A stretch of 64,000 nucleotides of DNA from Planococcus sp. 107-1. Lineage in GTDB: Bacteria; Bacillota; Bacilli; Bacillales_A; Planococcaceae. The stretch lies in assembly GCF_021513255.1 (NCBI RefSeq), contig NZ_CP090977.1, forward strand, positions 1,550,001 through 1,614,000, read 5' to 3'. The first letter of the stretch is position 1. Every line of letters starts with the position of its first letter. The notes under the pieces are model-generated. The model did no database searches. It saw only the letters and a program-made list of their open reading frames with translations, and had not been told where the DNA came from. Positions 15,764 to 24,217 of this stretch are shown one piece after another. Position numbers and translations under genes: made by a program.

Positions 15764-16423
15764 ATGTCAGTACGCGAAAAATTTGATTATGAATTAAATT
15801 CTGCGCAAGACCAGCTGATCGGAATCAGCAAAATGGCAGTTGAAGCTTTAAGCAAATCGGTAAAAGCCTTACTGACCCATGATGTGGATGCGGCGCTTGA
15901 AGTCATCGAAGATGATGTCGAGATTAATAAATTAGAAGAAGAAATCAACGACCAGGTAATTTTGATGATCGCTAAACAATCGCCGGTGGCAACTGACTTG
16001 CGGAGATTAATCGTTACGATCAAAGTAGCAAGTGATATGGAACGCGTCGGCGATTATGCGGTGAATATTGCAAAAGAAACCATCCGGATCGGCAAAGAGG
16101 ATTTGCTTCCGCAAATTCGCCAAATCGAGCAGATGCACGACTTGGCCGTAGCGATGCTTTATCAAGTAATCGATGCTTTTGTAGAAGAAGATGTCTTGAA
16201 GGCAAAAGAGATTGCAGAACTGGACGACCAAGTCGATGAATTATACGGCGATGTCATCCGCAAATTGATGCATGCAGGTGGGGAGCATCCTGAAAAGCTC
16301 AGCCAAATCACACAATTGGCATTCGTCAGCCGGTATATGGAACGTTCAGCTGATCATGCCACAAATATCGCAGAACAATTATTTTATCTGGTGAAAGGCC
16401 GCCATTACGACTTAAATAGCTAA
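15764..16423 (+). CDS. phoU: Phosphate signalling protein PhoU
   Basis: PhoU, 219 residues, an all-helical protein with two repeated three-helix bundles. The metal-binding half-motifs are VASDMERVGDYAVNIAKE and SRYMERSADHATNIAEQ. It links the Pst transporter to control of the phosphate response and limits uptake. The ATG at 15764 has AAAGGAG upstream; the open frame extends further up inside pstB but without a plausible start. It is the last gene of the pst operon, followed by a terminator. Confidence 0.93.
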   Translation: MSVREKFDYELNSAQDQLIGISKMAVEALSKSVKALLTHDVDAALEVIEDDVEINKLEEEINDQVILMIAKQSPVATDLRRLIVTIKVASDMERVGDYAVNIAKETIRIGKEDLLPQIRQIEQMHDLAVAMLYQVIDAFVEEDVLKAKEIAELDDQVDELYGDVIRKLMHAGGEHPEKLSQITQLAFVSRYMERSADHATNIAEQLFYLVKGRHYDLNS

Positions 16424-16426
16424 CCG

Positions 16427-16454
16427 CTTCCCGGCAGCATTCACTGCCGGGAAG
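16427..16454 (+). terminator. Terminator of the pst-phoU operon
   Basis: CTTCCCGGCAG and CTGCCGGGAAG form a perfect 11-bp stem followed by TTTCTT. Confidence 0.9.
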
Positions 16455-16492
16455 TTTCTTGTATTTCCGGAAGAAATAATGAATATTTTCAG

Positions 16493-16520
16493 TAGACTTT
16501 GCCTCTAGATATGCTATAAT
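16493..16520 (+). promoter_or_regulatory. Promoter of rpmG
   Basis: TAGACT (16493-16498) and a consensus TATAAT (16515-16520) are 16 bp apart. A TG one base before the -10 makes it an extended -10. Confidence 0.7.
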
Positions 16521-16585
16521 AGTTAAGTCGTATAGATCAACCGCTTATTAACAAATGATCTTTGAAAGAATTAGGAGGGATACCG

Positions 16586-16735
16586 ATGCGTGTTAACATC
16601 ACTTTAGCTTGTACAGAATGTAGCGAACGTAACTACAGCACTGTTAAAAATAAGCGCAACAACCCTGAGCGTCTTGAAATGAAAAAATATTGCTCACGTG
16701 AAAAGAAAATGACTCTACACCGTGAAACGAAGTAA
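16586..16735 (+). CDS. rpmG: 50S ribosomal protein L33
   Basis: Ribosomal protein L33 of 49 residues, [18 protein letters not shown] at the start and ending TLHRETK. It has three cysteines (Cys9, Cys12 and Cys36); the fourth position of a full zinc ribbon is not Cys. It resembles the RpmGA form, which lies at the same place in B. subtilis upstream of the 5-formyl-THF cyclo-ligase gene. TTAGGAGG precedes the ATG. Paralogues with different zinc content are common in Bacillales and may exist elsewhere. Confidence 0.95.
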   Translation: MRVNITLACTECSERNYSTVKNKRNNPERLEMKKYCSREKKMTLHRETK

Positions 16736-16745
16736 TTCATTGACT

Positions 16746-16775
16746 GCCAAAACCTACACGGGTTTTGGCTTTTTT
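16746..16775 (+). terminator. Terminator of rpmG
   Basis: GCCAAAACC and GGTTTTGGC form a 9-bp stem followed by six T. Confidence 0.85.
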
Positions 16776-16799
16776 CTTTATATAAGGAGATGTTTTGAT

Positions 16800-17375
16800 A
16801 TGGACAAATCCACCAGCAGAAAAGAAATGCTTGCAAAATTAAAGGCGATGCCTGAAGAAGTACATAGAGAAAAAACAGAAAAAATCATTCAGCGATTGGC
16901 TGAAGATCCTATTTTTGTAAATGCAACAACTATCGGAATGACCATTTCGGCTTTTCCGGAAGTCGATACCTCGCAACTGATTCACTATTGCTGGAGCATC
17001 GGCAAAAAAGTGGCTGTTCCTAAATGCATTCCGAGTACGAGAGGAATGGATTTTTACATCTTGACGGATTATAGTGAACTGGAAAATGTCTATATGAAAT
17101 TGCTGGAGCCACGGATTGACAAAAACCGCTACGTTTCACCGAATGAAATCGATTTAATGATTGTACCCGGTGTGGTATTCAGTAAATCCGGGTATCGCAT
17201 CGGTTTCGGCGGCGGCTATTATGACCGTTATCTTTCTGCCTATAACGGGGACACTGTTTCACTTGTCTTTGAAATCCAAATGGTGGAATCGATGCCTGTA
17301 GAAAACCACGACATTCCTGTGCAGCAACTTATTACGGAAAATGAATGGATCGAAACGATGGGGTGGCGAAAATGA
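16800..17375 (+). CDS. 5-formyltetrahydrofolate cyclo-ligase (YqgN-like)
   Basis: Converts 5-formyl-THF to 5,10-methenyl-THF with ATP, recycling a folate storage form, 191 residues. Basic N-terminal residues (STSRKEMLAKLKAMP) and the C-terminal nucleotide-binding segment VPGVVFSKSGYRIGFGGGYYDRYL are family hallmarks. The ATG at 16800 has AAGGAG upstream; an earlier ATG at 16790 is followed at once by a stop. It overlaps yqgQ by 4 bp. FolD and the glycine-cleavage genes in this window belong to the same one-carbon network. Confidence 0.93.
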   Translation: MDKSTSRKEMLAKLKAMPEEVHREKTEKIIQRLAEDPIFVNATTIGMTISAFPEVDTSQLIHYCWSIGKKVAVPKCIPSTRGMDFYILTDYSELENVYMKLLEPRIDKNRYVSPNEIDLMIVPGVVFSKSGYRIGFGGGYYDRYLSAYNGDTVSLVFEIQMVESMPVENHDIPVQQLITENEWIETMGWRK

Positions 17376-17563
17376 AAAATTTATATGATGTGATGCAATT
17401 ATTGAAGCGATACGGCACGATCATCTACACGGCTGATTTTCAAGCGGATTTGGCATTGATGGAAGATGAGGTGCGGGAGCTTTACCGCATGCAATTCATT
17501 ACGGCAAAAGAATATACCACCGCTTTGATGATTCTTCGCCAAAAGCGCAGTGAAGGAAAATAG
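17372..17563 (+). CDS. yqgQ: YqgQ family small protein (DUF910)
   Basis: Small soluble helical protein of 63 residues, MKNLYDVMQLLKRYGTIIYT at the start, with LMEDEVRELY and TALMILRQ, matching the YqgQ family. Translation is coupled to the upstream gene by an ATGA overlap. The function is unknown. In B. subtilis, as I recall it, a rhomboid protease (gluP) and glucokinase (glcK) flank yqgQ; neither is present here. Confidence 0.8.
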   Translation: MKNLYDVMQLLKRYGTIIYTADFQADLALMEDEVRELYRMQFITAKEYTTALMILRQKRSEGK

Positions 17564-17646
17564 TTCTTAGAAAGAAACAATTTGAGGTTTTATCCGTCTT
17601 AATAAGGGTACTCAATATGTTGAGGCTATAATCTGCAAACTTCCAG

Positions 17647-17698
17647 TTTACATTCTTATGTTAAAGTAGAGGTAGACGGAGGGTTAAGAATGTGTAAA
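17647..17698 (+). promoter_or_regulatory. Interrupted inverted repeat upstream of the LtaS-family gene
   Basis: TTTACATTCTT (17647-17657) is the reverse complement of AAGAATGTAAA, which occurs at 17686-17698 with a GT inserted (AAGAATGTGTAAA). The repeat lies 13-64 bp before the RBS and could be an operator or an mRNA stem. The gap 17564-17727 otherwise holds a TATAAT at 17628-17633 without a clear -35. Confidence 0.4.
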
Positions 17699-17727
17699 TT
17701 ACCCCTGTGAAAAGGAGGATGCGCGGG

Positions 17728-19680
17728 ATGATGAAAAAAGAGTGGCCCAGACATTCGATCCTGGCTATCGCAATCATCGTTACATGGCTAAAAACCTACA
17801 TTATCTACAAAACCAGCTTCTCGATTACAATCGACAACGCTTTGCAGGAATTTATCCTTTTTATCAATCCGCTTAGCTGGCTGCTGTTCGTTTACGGCAT
17901 ATCGCTATTCTTTAAAAGCGATAAAGCCAAAAATCGGTACATTCTTGCAATCGCTGTCATTTCGTCTATCGTTTTGTACGCCAATGTTGCCTTTTACCGG
18001 TTTTTCAGCGATTTCATTACGCTTCCGGTGTTGTTCCAGAAAGATAATTTCGGGGATTTAGGAGCAAGTGCTGCCGAAAGTGTTTACTGGACAGACATTG
18101 CTTATTTTATCGATGTCATCGTAATTTCACTTGCGATCAAGTTCATAAAAATCAAATCGGAATCAACAGCATTCCGCAAAGGGCAGCGAAAAGCCTATTT
18201 CATCCTCTCCACTGCAGTGATGTTTTTCAATTTAGGCCTTGCGGAAGCAGAACGGCCACAGTTATTGACACGCAGTTTTGACCGTGAAATGTTAGTGAAA
18301 AATATCGGGATGTACAACTACCATATTTACGATATTTATATCCAATCAAAATCACAAGCGCAGCGCGCTCTCGCAGATGGCTCGCAGCTCGTTGAAATCA
18401 ATAACTATGTAAGTTCAAACCAATCAGAGCCCAATCCGGAAATGTTTGGGCTCACTGAAGGCCGGAATCTTATCGTCGTGACATTGGAGTCGCTGCAATC
18501 ATTTACGATCAATAATGATATGAACGGAGAGACGATTACTCCTTTCCTGAATGACTTGACAGAAGATGAAGATACTATTTACTTCCCGAATTTCTATCAC
18601 CAAACAGGGCTTGGAAAAACTTCCGATTCTGAATTCCTGCTTGAAAATTCGCTTTACCCATTAAGCGGCGGAGCCGTATTTTTTACGCATAGCGGAAATT
18701 CTTATAATTCAATGGCAGAAAGCCTTGGAAAGAATGGGTATCATACTTCCGTCCAGCACGCGAACACAAAGAGTTTCTGGAACCGCGACATGATGTATGA
18801 ATCATTGAATATCGATGAATTTCTGGACATCGACAGCTATGAAATCGGGGAAGGTGAAGCGGTAAACTGGGGAATGAAAGACATCCCGTTTATGGAGCAA
18901 TCCGTAGAGCATATGGCAAAATTGCCTGAGCCGTTTTATACCCGTTTATTGACGCTGACGAACCACCATCCTTTCTATTTGGATGAGGAAGATAAAATGA
19001 TCGATGAATTCGATTCCAATTCAGGCACCTTGAACCGCTATTTCCAAACAGCCCGTTATTTAGATGAATCGGTAAAAGTATTATTCGATGAATTGAAACA
19101 GCAAGGGCTGTATGAAAATTCGGTTATTGTGATGTATGGTGACCATTATGGAATTTCAGAAAACCATAATGCCGCGATGGAGCAGTATCTTGGAAAAGAA
19201 ATTACACCATTTGAGACGGCGCAGCTGCAGAAAGTGCCTTTCTTTATTCATATCCCGGGCTATGGTGAGGGGCATGTTGATGAAGAAATCGGCGGGCAAG
19301 TGGATATCCGCCCAACTATCATGCATTTGATGGGTGTGGAAACGAAGGAAGACATCCAGTTCGGCGGCGATCTATTCTCGGAAGAACATGAAGAGTTTGT
19401 TGTGTTCCGCGATGGACGCTTCATCACCAAGGACCACGTTTATGCAGGAAATACTTGCTACGATAGCGAAACCGGCGAAGAAATCGACCAGACAGCTTGT
19501 GAACCGTATATCGAGCCTGCGTTTACCGAGCTTGAATATTCCGAGTCGATTATCAACGGAGATCTTTTAAGATTTTACGATGAGGACAATGGCCAAATGA
19601 TCCTTTCAGAAAAAGAACTGGATAAATTAGAAAAAGAGCAGCAAGAAAATGAGGCCATTGAAGTTGTGCCCCAGCAATAA
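17728..19680 (+). CDS. Lipoteichoic acid synthase family protein (LtaS/YqgS-like)
   Basis: Membrane-anchored phosphoglycerol transferase that builds polyglycerolphosphate from phosphatidylglycerol, about 650 residues. Five N-terminal membrane helices occupy about residues 10-190 and an extracellular sulfatase-like domain follows. The catalytic threonine is Thr298 in GKTSDSE; metal-site segments include VTLESLQSF, FWNRDMMY and MYGDHYG. Position matches B. subtilis yqgS, one of several LtaS paralogues, so whether it is the main synthase or a primase-like paralogue is open. Two other upstream starts (17707, 17719) lie on or before the RBS AAGGAGG, so 17728 is preferred. Confidence 0.9.
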   Translation: MMKKEWPRHSILAIAIIVTWLKTYIIYKTSFSITIDNALQEFILFINPLSWLLFVYGISLFFKSDKAKNRYILAIAVISSIVLYANVAFYRFFSDFITLPVLFQKDNFGDLGASAAESVYWTDIAYFIDVIVISLAIKFIKIKSESTAFRKGQRKAYFILSTAVMFFNLGLAEAERPQLLTRSFDREMLVKNIGMYNYHIYDIYIQSKSQAQRALADGSQLVEINNYVSSNQSEPNPEMFGLTEGRNLIVVTLESLQSFTINNDMNGETITPFLNDLTEDEDTIYFPNFYHQTGLGKTSDSEFLLENSLYPLSGGAVFFTHSGNSYNSMAESLGKNGYHTSVQHANTKSFWNRDMMYESLNIDEFLDIDSYEIGEGEAVNWGMKDIPFMEQSVEHMAKLPEPFYTRLLTLTNHHPFYLDEEDKMIDEFDSNSGTLNRYFQTARYLDESVKVLFDELKQQGLYENSVIVMYGDHYGISENHNAAMEQYLGKEITPFETAQLQKVPFFIHIPGYGEGHVDEEIGGQVDIRPTIMHLMGVETKEDIQFGGDLFSEEHEEFVVFRDGRFITKDHVYAGNTCYDSETGEEIDQTACEPYIEPAFTELEYSESIINGDLLRFYDEDNGQMILSEKELDKLEKEQQENEAIEVVPQQ

Positions 19681-19730
19681 GAAGAAGCGGTTGCTACTAC
19701 AGCTCCCGCTTTTATTTTTAAAGCAATAAA

Positions 19731-19761
19731 AAAAGCTGATGCCAGAAGGCATCAGCTTTTT
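19731..19761 (+). terminator. Shared terminator of the LtaS-family gene and the DUF2759 gene
   Basis: AAAAGCTGATGCC and GGCATCAGCTTTT form a 13-bp stem with an AGAA loop. A and T runs on the two sides let it work in both directions between the convergent genes. Confidence 0.9.
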
Positions 19762-19765
19762 CGGA

Positions 19766-19945
19766 TTAATGTAGGCTTGGTGGATATCCTTGTGTAATGA
19801 TCGTCGCGATCGTGAAGCCGCCGAAAATTACAAACGTACCGAAGTTGAAAATTAATCCTAAAAATTGTTTGTTTTTCAAGGTTTGTACAGTGCCTACTGC
19901 TGCTAAAATAGCAATCAGCCCAAATATAACCATAAGCAAGTTCAT
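19766..19945 (-). CDS. Small membrane protein, DUF2759 (YqgW-like)
   Basis: A 59-residue protein with two hydrophobic segments, starting MNLLMVIFGLIAILAAVGTV and ending QGYPPSLH. The start has AAGGGAG 9 bp upstream on the minus strand. The order LtaS-like gene, this gene, yqgX, yqgY matches B. subtilis yqgS-W-X-Y, which supports the DUF2759 assignment. Function is unknown. Confidence 0.75.
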   Translation of the reverse strand: MNLLMVIFGLIAILAAVGTVQTLKNKQFLGLIFNFGTFVIFGGFTIATIITQGYPPSLH

Positions 19946-20062
19946 CTATGACACTCCCTTCAACATTAACAGCCAGTGCCGCCGTGTTCTCTTATTATTG
20001 TAATGAATAACAGGATGTTTGTCGAGAGATAATATTGTCATTCCGTTGAACACTTGAGATGC

Positions 20063-20068
20063 TATAAT
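20063..20068 (+). promoter_or_regulatory. Extended -10 promoter of yqgX
   Basis: TGCTATAAT is an extended -10 element with no good -35, 15 bp before the RBS region. Confidence 0.5.
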
Positions 20069-20088
20069 TTGAAAGAGGTGAAATGCAC

Positions 20089-20721
20089 ATGTTGAAAATC
20101 AATCAAATGGAATTAGGGCCAGTGCAAACGAATTGCTATATCATTTCCAGCGACTTGAATGAGTGCTTGATTTTTGATCCGGGAGAAGAAAGCAAAAGAG
20201 TGGTTGAGTTTCTGAAAAAGAAAAAGTTGAAGCCGCTCGCGATCTTATTGACGCATGCCCATTTCGACCATATTGGGGCGATTGACGATTTGCGGGACCA
20301 GTTCGACATTCCGGTTTACTTGCATCGCTTGGAAAAAGACTGGCTCGGACGTCCGAATCTCAATGGTTCTGGAAAATACCCTTCCTTGCCGGATTACCGG
20401 ATGCGGGAAGCAGATAGATTGCTGGATCAGGAAAAGTCGCTTGAAATCGGCAGCTTCAAAATGGAGTTGTTCCACACGCCGGGCCATTCGCCGGGAAGCG
20501 TCACTTTTTCTTTTGGAAAAGAAGGATTTGCGATTGTCGGAGATACATTATTTCGGGGAAGCATCGGAAGAACGGATTTAATCGATGGCTCTGAAGTGAA
20601 ATTGCTTCAATCGATTAAACAATCGTTGCTGACGATGCCTGAGCATATGATCTTGTATCCGGGACATGGACCGGAAACGACGCCGTCAGTAGAAAAGAAG
20701 TCGAACCCTTTTTTGCAATAG
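20089..20721 (+). CDS. yqgX: Metallo-beta-lactamase-fold hydrolase (YqgX, glyoxalase II-like)
   Basis: MBL-fold hydrolase of 210 residues. The zinc ligands are visible in THAHFDHIG (HxHxDH), HTPGHSPGS, GDTLFRGSIGRTD and PGHGPETT. This is the short glyoxalase-II-like type; in Bacillus it is linked to bacillithiol-dependent methylglyoxal detoxification, but the substrate is not shown by sequence. The ATG at 20089 lies 8 bp after AGAGGTG; an ATG at 20083 is only 2 bp away and less likely. Confidence 0.88.
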   Translation: MLKINQMELGPVQTNCYIISSDLNECLIFDPGEESKRVVEFLKKKKLKPLAILLTHAHFDHIGAIDDLRDQFDIPVYLHRLEKDWLGRPNLNGSGKYPSLPDYRMREADRLLDQEKSLEIGSFKMELFHTPGHSPGSVTFSFGKEGFAIVGDTLFRGSIGRTDLIDGSEVKLLQSIKQSLLTMPEHMILYPGHGPETTPSVEKKSNPFLQ

Positions 20722-20744
20722 CAGAGTTGAAAAGAGGAAATTAA

Positions 20745-20770
20745 AAAAGCGGCCGCAATGGGCCGCTTTT
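20745..20770 (+). terminator. Bidirectional terminator between yqgX and yqgY
   Basis: AAAAGCGGCC and GGCCGCTTTT form a 10-bp stem between two convergent genes. Confidence 0.85.
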
Positions 20771-20787
20771 CTTTTTTGATTTCTTGA

Positions 20788-21030
20788 TTAATGTCCAGCT
20801 CCGGGAATATGGATGAACGTTGTGTAGTAAGTGAAGCCTACGAAGAATACGGTTAAGTAAGCTCCGAAAATGTACAAGTACATGCGTTCGGAAATGTTTA
20901 AGAATCCAAGAAGAACGAAAAATCCAGTATTAGCTACCATTATTAATGATACCTCTACCATATCACCTACGTAAAAAAGAACTGCGAATATCCCAGTCCA
21001 CCATCCCATTAATTTGAACATCTTATCCAT
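20788..21030 (-). CDS. Small membrane protein, DUF2626 (YqgY-like)
   Basis: An 80-residue protein starting MDKMFKLMGWWTGIFAVLF with three hydrophobic segments, the pattern of DUF2626. Start chosen at 21030 because AAAGGAGGG lies 7 bp upstream; a longer reading adds MAKEGLP but overlaps that RBS. Convergent with yqgX, as in B. subtilis. Function is unknown. Confidence 0.75.
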   Translation of the reverse strand: MDKMFKLMGWWTGIFAVLFYVGDMVEVSLIMVANTGFFVLLGFLNISERMYLYIFGAYLTVFFVGFTYYTTFIHIPGAGH

Positions 21031-21276
21031 GGGTAATCCCTCCTTTGCCACAACACAATAATCTCCTATTTATTATATAGGAAAGGGAGCGAGTGTGTAA
21101 ACAGCGAGTTGTTCTTTCTTTGTGACAAACAGGTGTATTGTTGCCAAGCAGATCAAACAACCGGCGTTTTCTCTGGTCGCTATGAAAGTGAGCTTACCTC
21201 AAGAAATGATTTATTGCAATTGCCGAGCAAAAAGAAAAGGGAAAACAGCTGAAATCAAATCGGTTAAATGTGTTCA

Positions 21277-21359
21277 AAAATGAGATTTCCCCTCTATAGA
21301 GCGATCAAATATTTATTTTGAGAGAAAGTATTCCCAAAGCAAATTCAGCCGGTTATACT
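21277..21359 (+). promoter_or_regulatory. ComK-type box and promoter of the comG operon
   Basis: Two AT boxes fit the ComK pattern AAAA-N5-TTTT with one mismatch each: AAAA-TGAGA-TTTC (21277-21289) and AAAT-ATTTA-TTTT (21307-21319), 17 bp apart edge to edge. The -10 TATACT is at 21354-21359, with TTCCCA as a weak -35 at 21331-21336. This is the layout of ComK-activated late competence promoters. The upstream gap 21060-21276 shows nothing else recognisable. Confidence 0.7.
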
Positions 21360-21409
21360 GTGGGGGAATGAAGAGGCGCCCTTTATTCAACTATTAATAG
21401 GAGGTGGCT

Positions 21410-22454
21410 ATGCAAGAGATAATCGAACGCAGATGTGCAGATCTGCTGAGCCAGGCAGTGGAATGTGCCACAACTGATATCCATATAAAACCTGAGCAAG
21501 ATAGTTATTCCATTTCGTTCCGTTCGTTCCAAGCTTTAAAGCAAGTGACCAAAATCCCCCTTGAATTAGGCAATCGCATGATTGCGTATTTTAAATACCT
21601 TTCCCTTCTGGATATGAGTGAAAAGCGAAAACCTCAAACAGGCTCATTCCAACTTCCAATTGAAAACCATCCTTATTATTTTAGAATATCAACTTTGCCA
21701 TCGGTTTTAACAAAAGAAAGCATTGTGATCCGGATTATGGCAGATGATGTAGCAGATTCAATCCATTCGCTTGCCGCATTTCGAGACTCCGCCTTTCTGT
21801 TGGAGAAATTATCAGAAGCGCCTCAAGGGCTATTGTTGTTTACGGGTCCAACAGGATGCGGAAAATCAACCACCTTGTATTCGCTCTTAAAGCACTGCGC
21901 AGAGCAGTTAAACCGCAATATCATCACGCTGGAAGATCCGGTGGAGCGGAAAAAACCAGTCGATTTTGCAAATCCAAGTCAATGAAAAAGCGGGGCTAAG
22001 TTATGCGGCAGGACTGAAAGCAATTTTGCGCCATGATCCCGATATCATCATGATAGGCGAAATCCGTGATGCTGAAACTGCGCAAATCGCGGTTCGTGCG
22101 GCTTTGACAGGCCATTTGGTGCTATCGACAATCCATGCCAGGCATTCTGTCGGGTGCCTACATCGCCTTTATGACCTTGGTGTTTCCTATGAAGATATGG
22201 CGCAGACCCTGATTGCCATATCAGCGCAGAAAATCATTCCCGTCTTTAGTGAAATGGATCAACTGGAAACGTCGTATCGTGCATTGTATGAAATTTTGCA
22301 TGGGGAACGGCTGATGGAAGCGGTGGATTCGGCAAAAGAAAAGAAACCGTATAGGCTGCCGGAACATTTGTCGTTTAGCGGACAAATCCGGGAAGGAGTG
22401 AGGATCGGTGCGATTGAAGCGAGTCTTGAAGCCGAAACCAATCCCTATTCATGA
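21410..22454 (+). CDS. comGA: Competence traffic ATPase ComGA, frameshifted
   Basis: Secretion ATPase that powers assembly of the competence pseudopilus, about 348 residues when repaired. Walker A is GPTGCGKST, the Asp box is ITLEDPVE, Walker B is IIMIGEIRD and the His box is LTGHLVLSTIHA. The frame from 21410 ends in VDFANPSQ at 21985, while the motif-bearing remainder (LQIQVNEKAGLSYAAGLKA) lies in another frame. One extra A in the A-run at about 21951-21956 joins them. Loss of two T at 21964-21967 would also restore the frame. It heads the comG operon and overlaps comGB. Confidence 0.92.
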
Positions 22455-23451
22455 CCGTGAACATTTCCTCAGCCGGCTTTCCGTGTTAATGAAAGAAGGC
22501 TATTTGCTGCCGACGGCATTGCAGCTGCTGCTTCCAGTGCATACAAAAAAACTGGAAGAGGCGCTATCTGGCATCACCGCTATTTTAAAAGGTGGAGGTA
22601 CGGCAGCTGAGATTTTGAAGTTTCTTGGCTTCAAAGACCAAGTGCTGTTTCCGGTGGAAATTGCTGAATTCCATGGCCGCTTGCCTGAGTCGATAGAAAG
22701 CATCGCCAAAAGTTTTTCGCGGACGGAACAAGTACAGAAAAAACTAAAGAATATCTTGATTTATCCGGTGTCTTTGCTGCTTTTCACTTCTATGCTGTTT
22801 TTGTTTTTTCGGACAAACTATGTGCCCAATTTAACGGAACTCATGGAATCGCTTCAATCCGGTGAAGAAACGTCCGGAGTGCCGACTTATTTACTGAATT
22901 TGCCGGATGTTTTCATCGGCCTCTTTGCCTTGTTTGCTTTAGCGGCAACCAGCTTTTGGCTGATCTTAAACAAACAGAAAGTGCCGATCCAAATCCATTG
23001 GATCTTGAAGCTTCCTGTGCTGCGAGGCTATATGAGGCTTTACTGGTCCCATCTCTTTGCCCGGGAACTCGGAACCTTATTGCATAGCGGCATCTCATTG
23101 CAGCAATCCTTGCAATTGCTTCAAGAACAGACTTACCATTCGATCATCCAGTTTATGGCCAATGCATGCCGTGAAGAAGTCATCAGCGGCCAAAATCTAT
23201 CGGTTGCGCTTTCCCGCCAGTCTTTTTTTGCGGGCGACATGGCGTCATTCGTCCAGCACGGGGAATTGACTGGACACCTCGGGAAAGAATTGATTTTGTA
23301 TAGCGAAGTGCTGATGGAGCGGATCGAGAAGAAATCCCAAGCGATGCTGAAAATTATTCAGCCTGCCTTTTTTGTCATCATCGCTTGCTGCATTGTCGGC
23401 GCTTATTTAGCGATTTTATTGCCTATGTACAATTTAGTCCATACGATCTGA
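22408..23451 (+). CDS. comGB: Competence pseudopilus membrane protein ComGB
   Basis: Polytopic platform protein of the type II secretion F (GspF/PilC) family, 347 residues, which anchors pseudopilus assembly with ComGA. Two F-domains are visible, each with a hydrophobic segment (IYPVSLLLFTSMLFLFF near residue 120 and FFVIIACCIVGAYLAILL at the C terminus), plus FARELGTLLHSGISLQQSL in the second. The GTG start at 22408 has AAGGAG 8 bp upstream and overlaps comGA by 47 bp. Confidence 0.9.
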   Translation: MRLKRVLKPKPIPIHDREHFLSRLSVLMKEGYLLPTALQLLLPVHTKKLEEALSGITAILKGGGTAAEILKFLGFKDQVLFPVEIAEFHGRLPESIESIAKSFSRTEQVQKKLKNILIYPVSLLLFTSMLFLFFRTNYVPNLTELMESLQSGEETSGVPTYLLNLPDVFIGLFALFALAATSFWLILNKQKVPIQIHWILKLPVLRGYMRLYWSHLFARELGTLLHSGISLQQSLQLLQEQTYHSIIQFMANACREEVISGQNLSVALSRQSFFAGDMASFVQHGELTGHLGKELILYSEVLMERIEKKSQAMLKIIQPAFFVIIACCIVGAYLAILLPMYNLVHTI

Positions 23452-23462
23452 GGAGGAGAACA

Positions 23463-23786
23463 ATGAAACGATTAAAAAATCAAAAAGGATTCACTTTAAT
23501 TGAAATGCTGATTGTTATGCTGATCATCACTGTATTAATCGCGATTGCCATACCGAACGTTACAAAACAGACTTCTGCAGTTGAAGATAAAGGCTGCAAA
23601 GCTTACGTGCATATGGTCCAAGGCCAAGTCGAGTCTTACCGAATGGATGAGAAAGCGGTGCCGACAATGCCGAACCTTGTGGAAAAAGGCTATTTGAAAG
23701 AAAACGAGACAAGCTGTCCGAACGGTGACCCGGTATCGATTTCAACGGCTGGCGTCGTGACGACATCTAAAAAAGGAACGCCATAA
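23463..23786 (+). CDS. comGC: Major competence pseudopilin ComGC
   Basis: Type IV pilin-like major subunit, 107 residues. The prepilin signal KNQKG-FTLIEML near residues 6-15 is cut before Phe by the prepilin peptidase ComC, followed by the hydrophobic polymerisation helix. Two cysteines (KGCKA and TSCPN) can form the intramolecular disulfide known for ComGC. GAGGAGG lies 5 bp before the ATG. DNA-uptake pseudopili depend on it. Confidence 0.95.
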   Translation: MKRLKNQKGFTLIEMLIVMLIITVLIAIAIPNVTKQTSAVEDKGCKAYVHMVQGQVESYRMDEKAVPTMPNLVEKGYLKENETSCPNGDPVSISTAGVVTTSKKGTP

Positions 23787-24217
23787 TCAAAGGCGAACAG
23801 GGGTTTACGTTGATTGAAATGTTGTTGGTGCTGCTCGTGCTGATGACTGTTACAGGCATCGCGATTCCAAGTTACCGGGCGTTTGAAACTGAAAGGGACG
23901 AACAGCGCTATTTCGAATTGCTTCAGCAGGATATTTACTATGCCCAAAGTGAAAGCTACCGGTCCAAGGCGCCGGTCACGGTCGTCTTCAGGGAAGTCAG
24001 CCATTCAAGCGAAGTTGTACAAACTTTCAGAGGGGCGCTTTCAACGAGGAAAATGCCAAAAAGCGTCCAATTAAAAAAATCCAGCAACCTAAAAGAAATT
24101 CACTTTACCGGAAACGGTTCGGTTTCCGGGTCCGGCACGTTGAATTTTGAAACGAGTGCTGGAGATAAATCCATAGTCGTCCATTTGGGCAAAGGGAGGG
24201 TGGTTTTTTCTGAATGA
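23783..24217 (+). CDS. comGD: Competence minor pseudopilin ComGD, possible ATA start
   Basis: Minor pseudopilin with the prepilin motif KGEQG-FTLIEMLLVLLVLM. The in-frame region upstream of this motif runs back to a stop at 23768-23770 and contains no ATG, GTG or TTG before the motif. The junction with comGC reads CCATAATC, giving ATA as the only start-like codon in the right place, overlapping the comGC stop TAA. An ancestral ATGA overlap, changed by one base, would explain it. The first normal start codon (TTG 23810) would remove half the pilin signal. Length is 144 residues from ATA. Confidence 0.75.
   Translation: MIKGEQGFTLIEMLLVLLVLMTVTGIAIPSYRAFETERDEQRYFELLQQDIYYAQSESYRSKAPVTVVFREVSHSSEVVQTFRGALSTRKMPKSVQLKKSSNLKEIHFTGNGSVSGSGTLNFETSAGDKSIVVHLGKGRVVFSE

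Noticed and set aside
19797-20003. 68-residue plus-strand frame
   Set aside because: It is antisense to the DUF2759 gene, which has a proper RBS on the minus strand.
21946-21972. Programmed -1 frameshifting in comGA at the A-run
   Set aside because: The frame change needed is +1 (or -2), not -1, so a canonical slippery site does not explain it.
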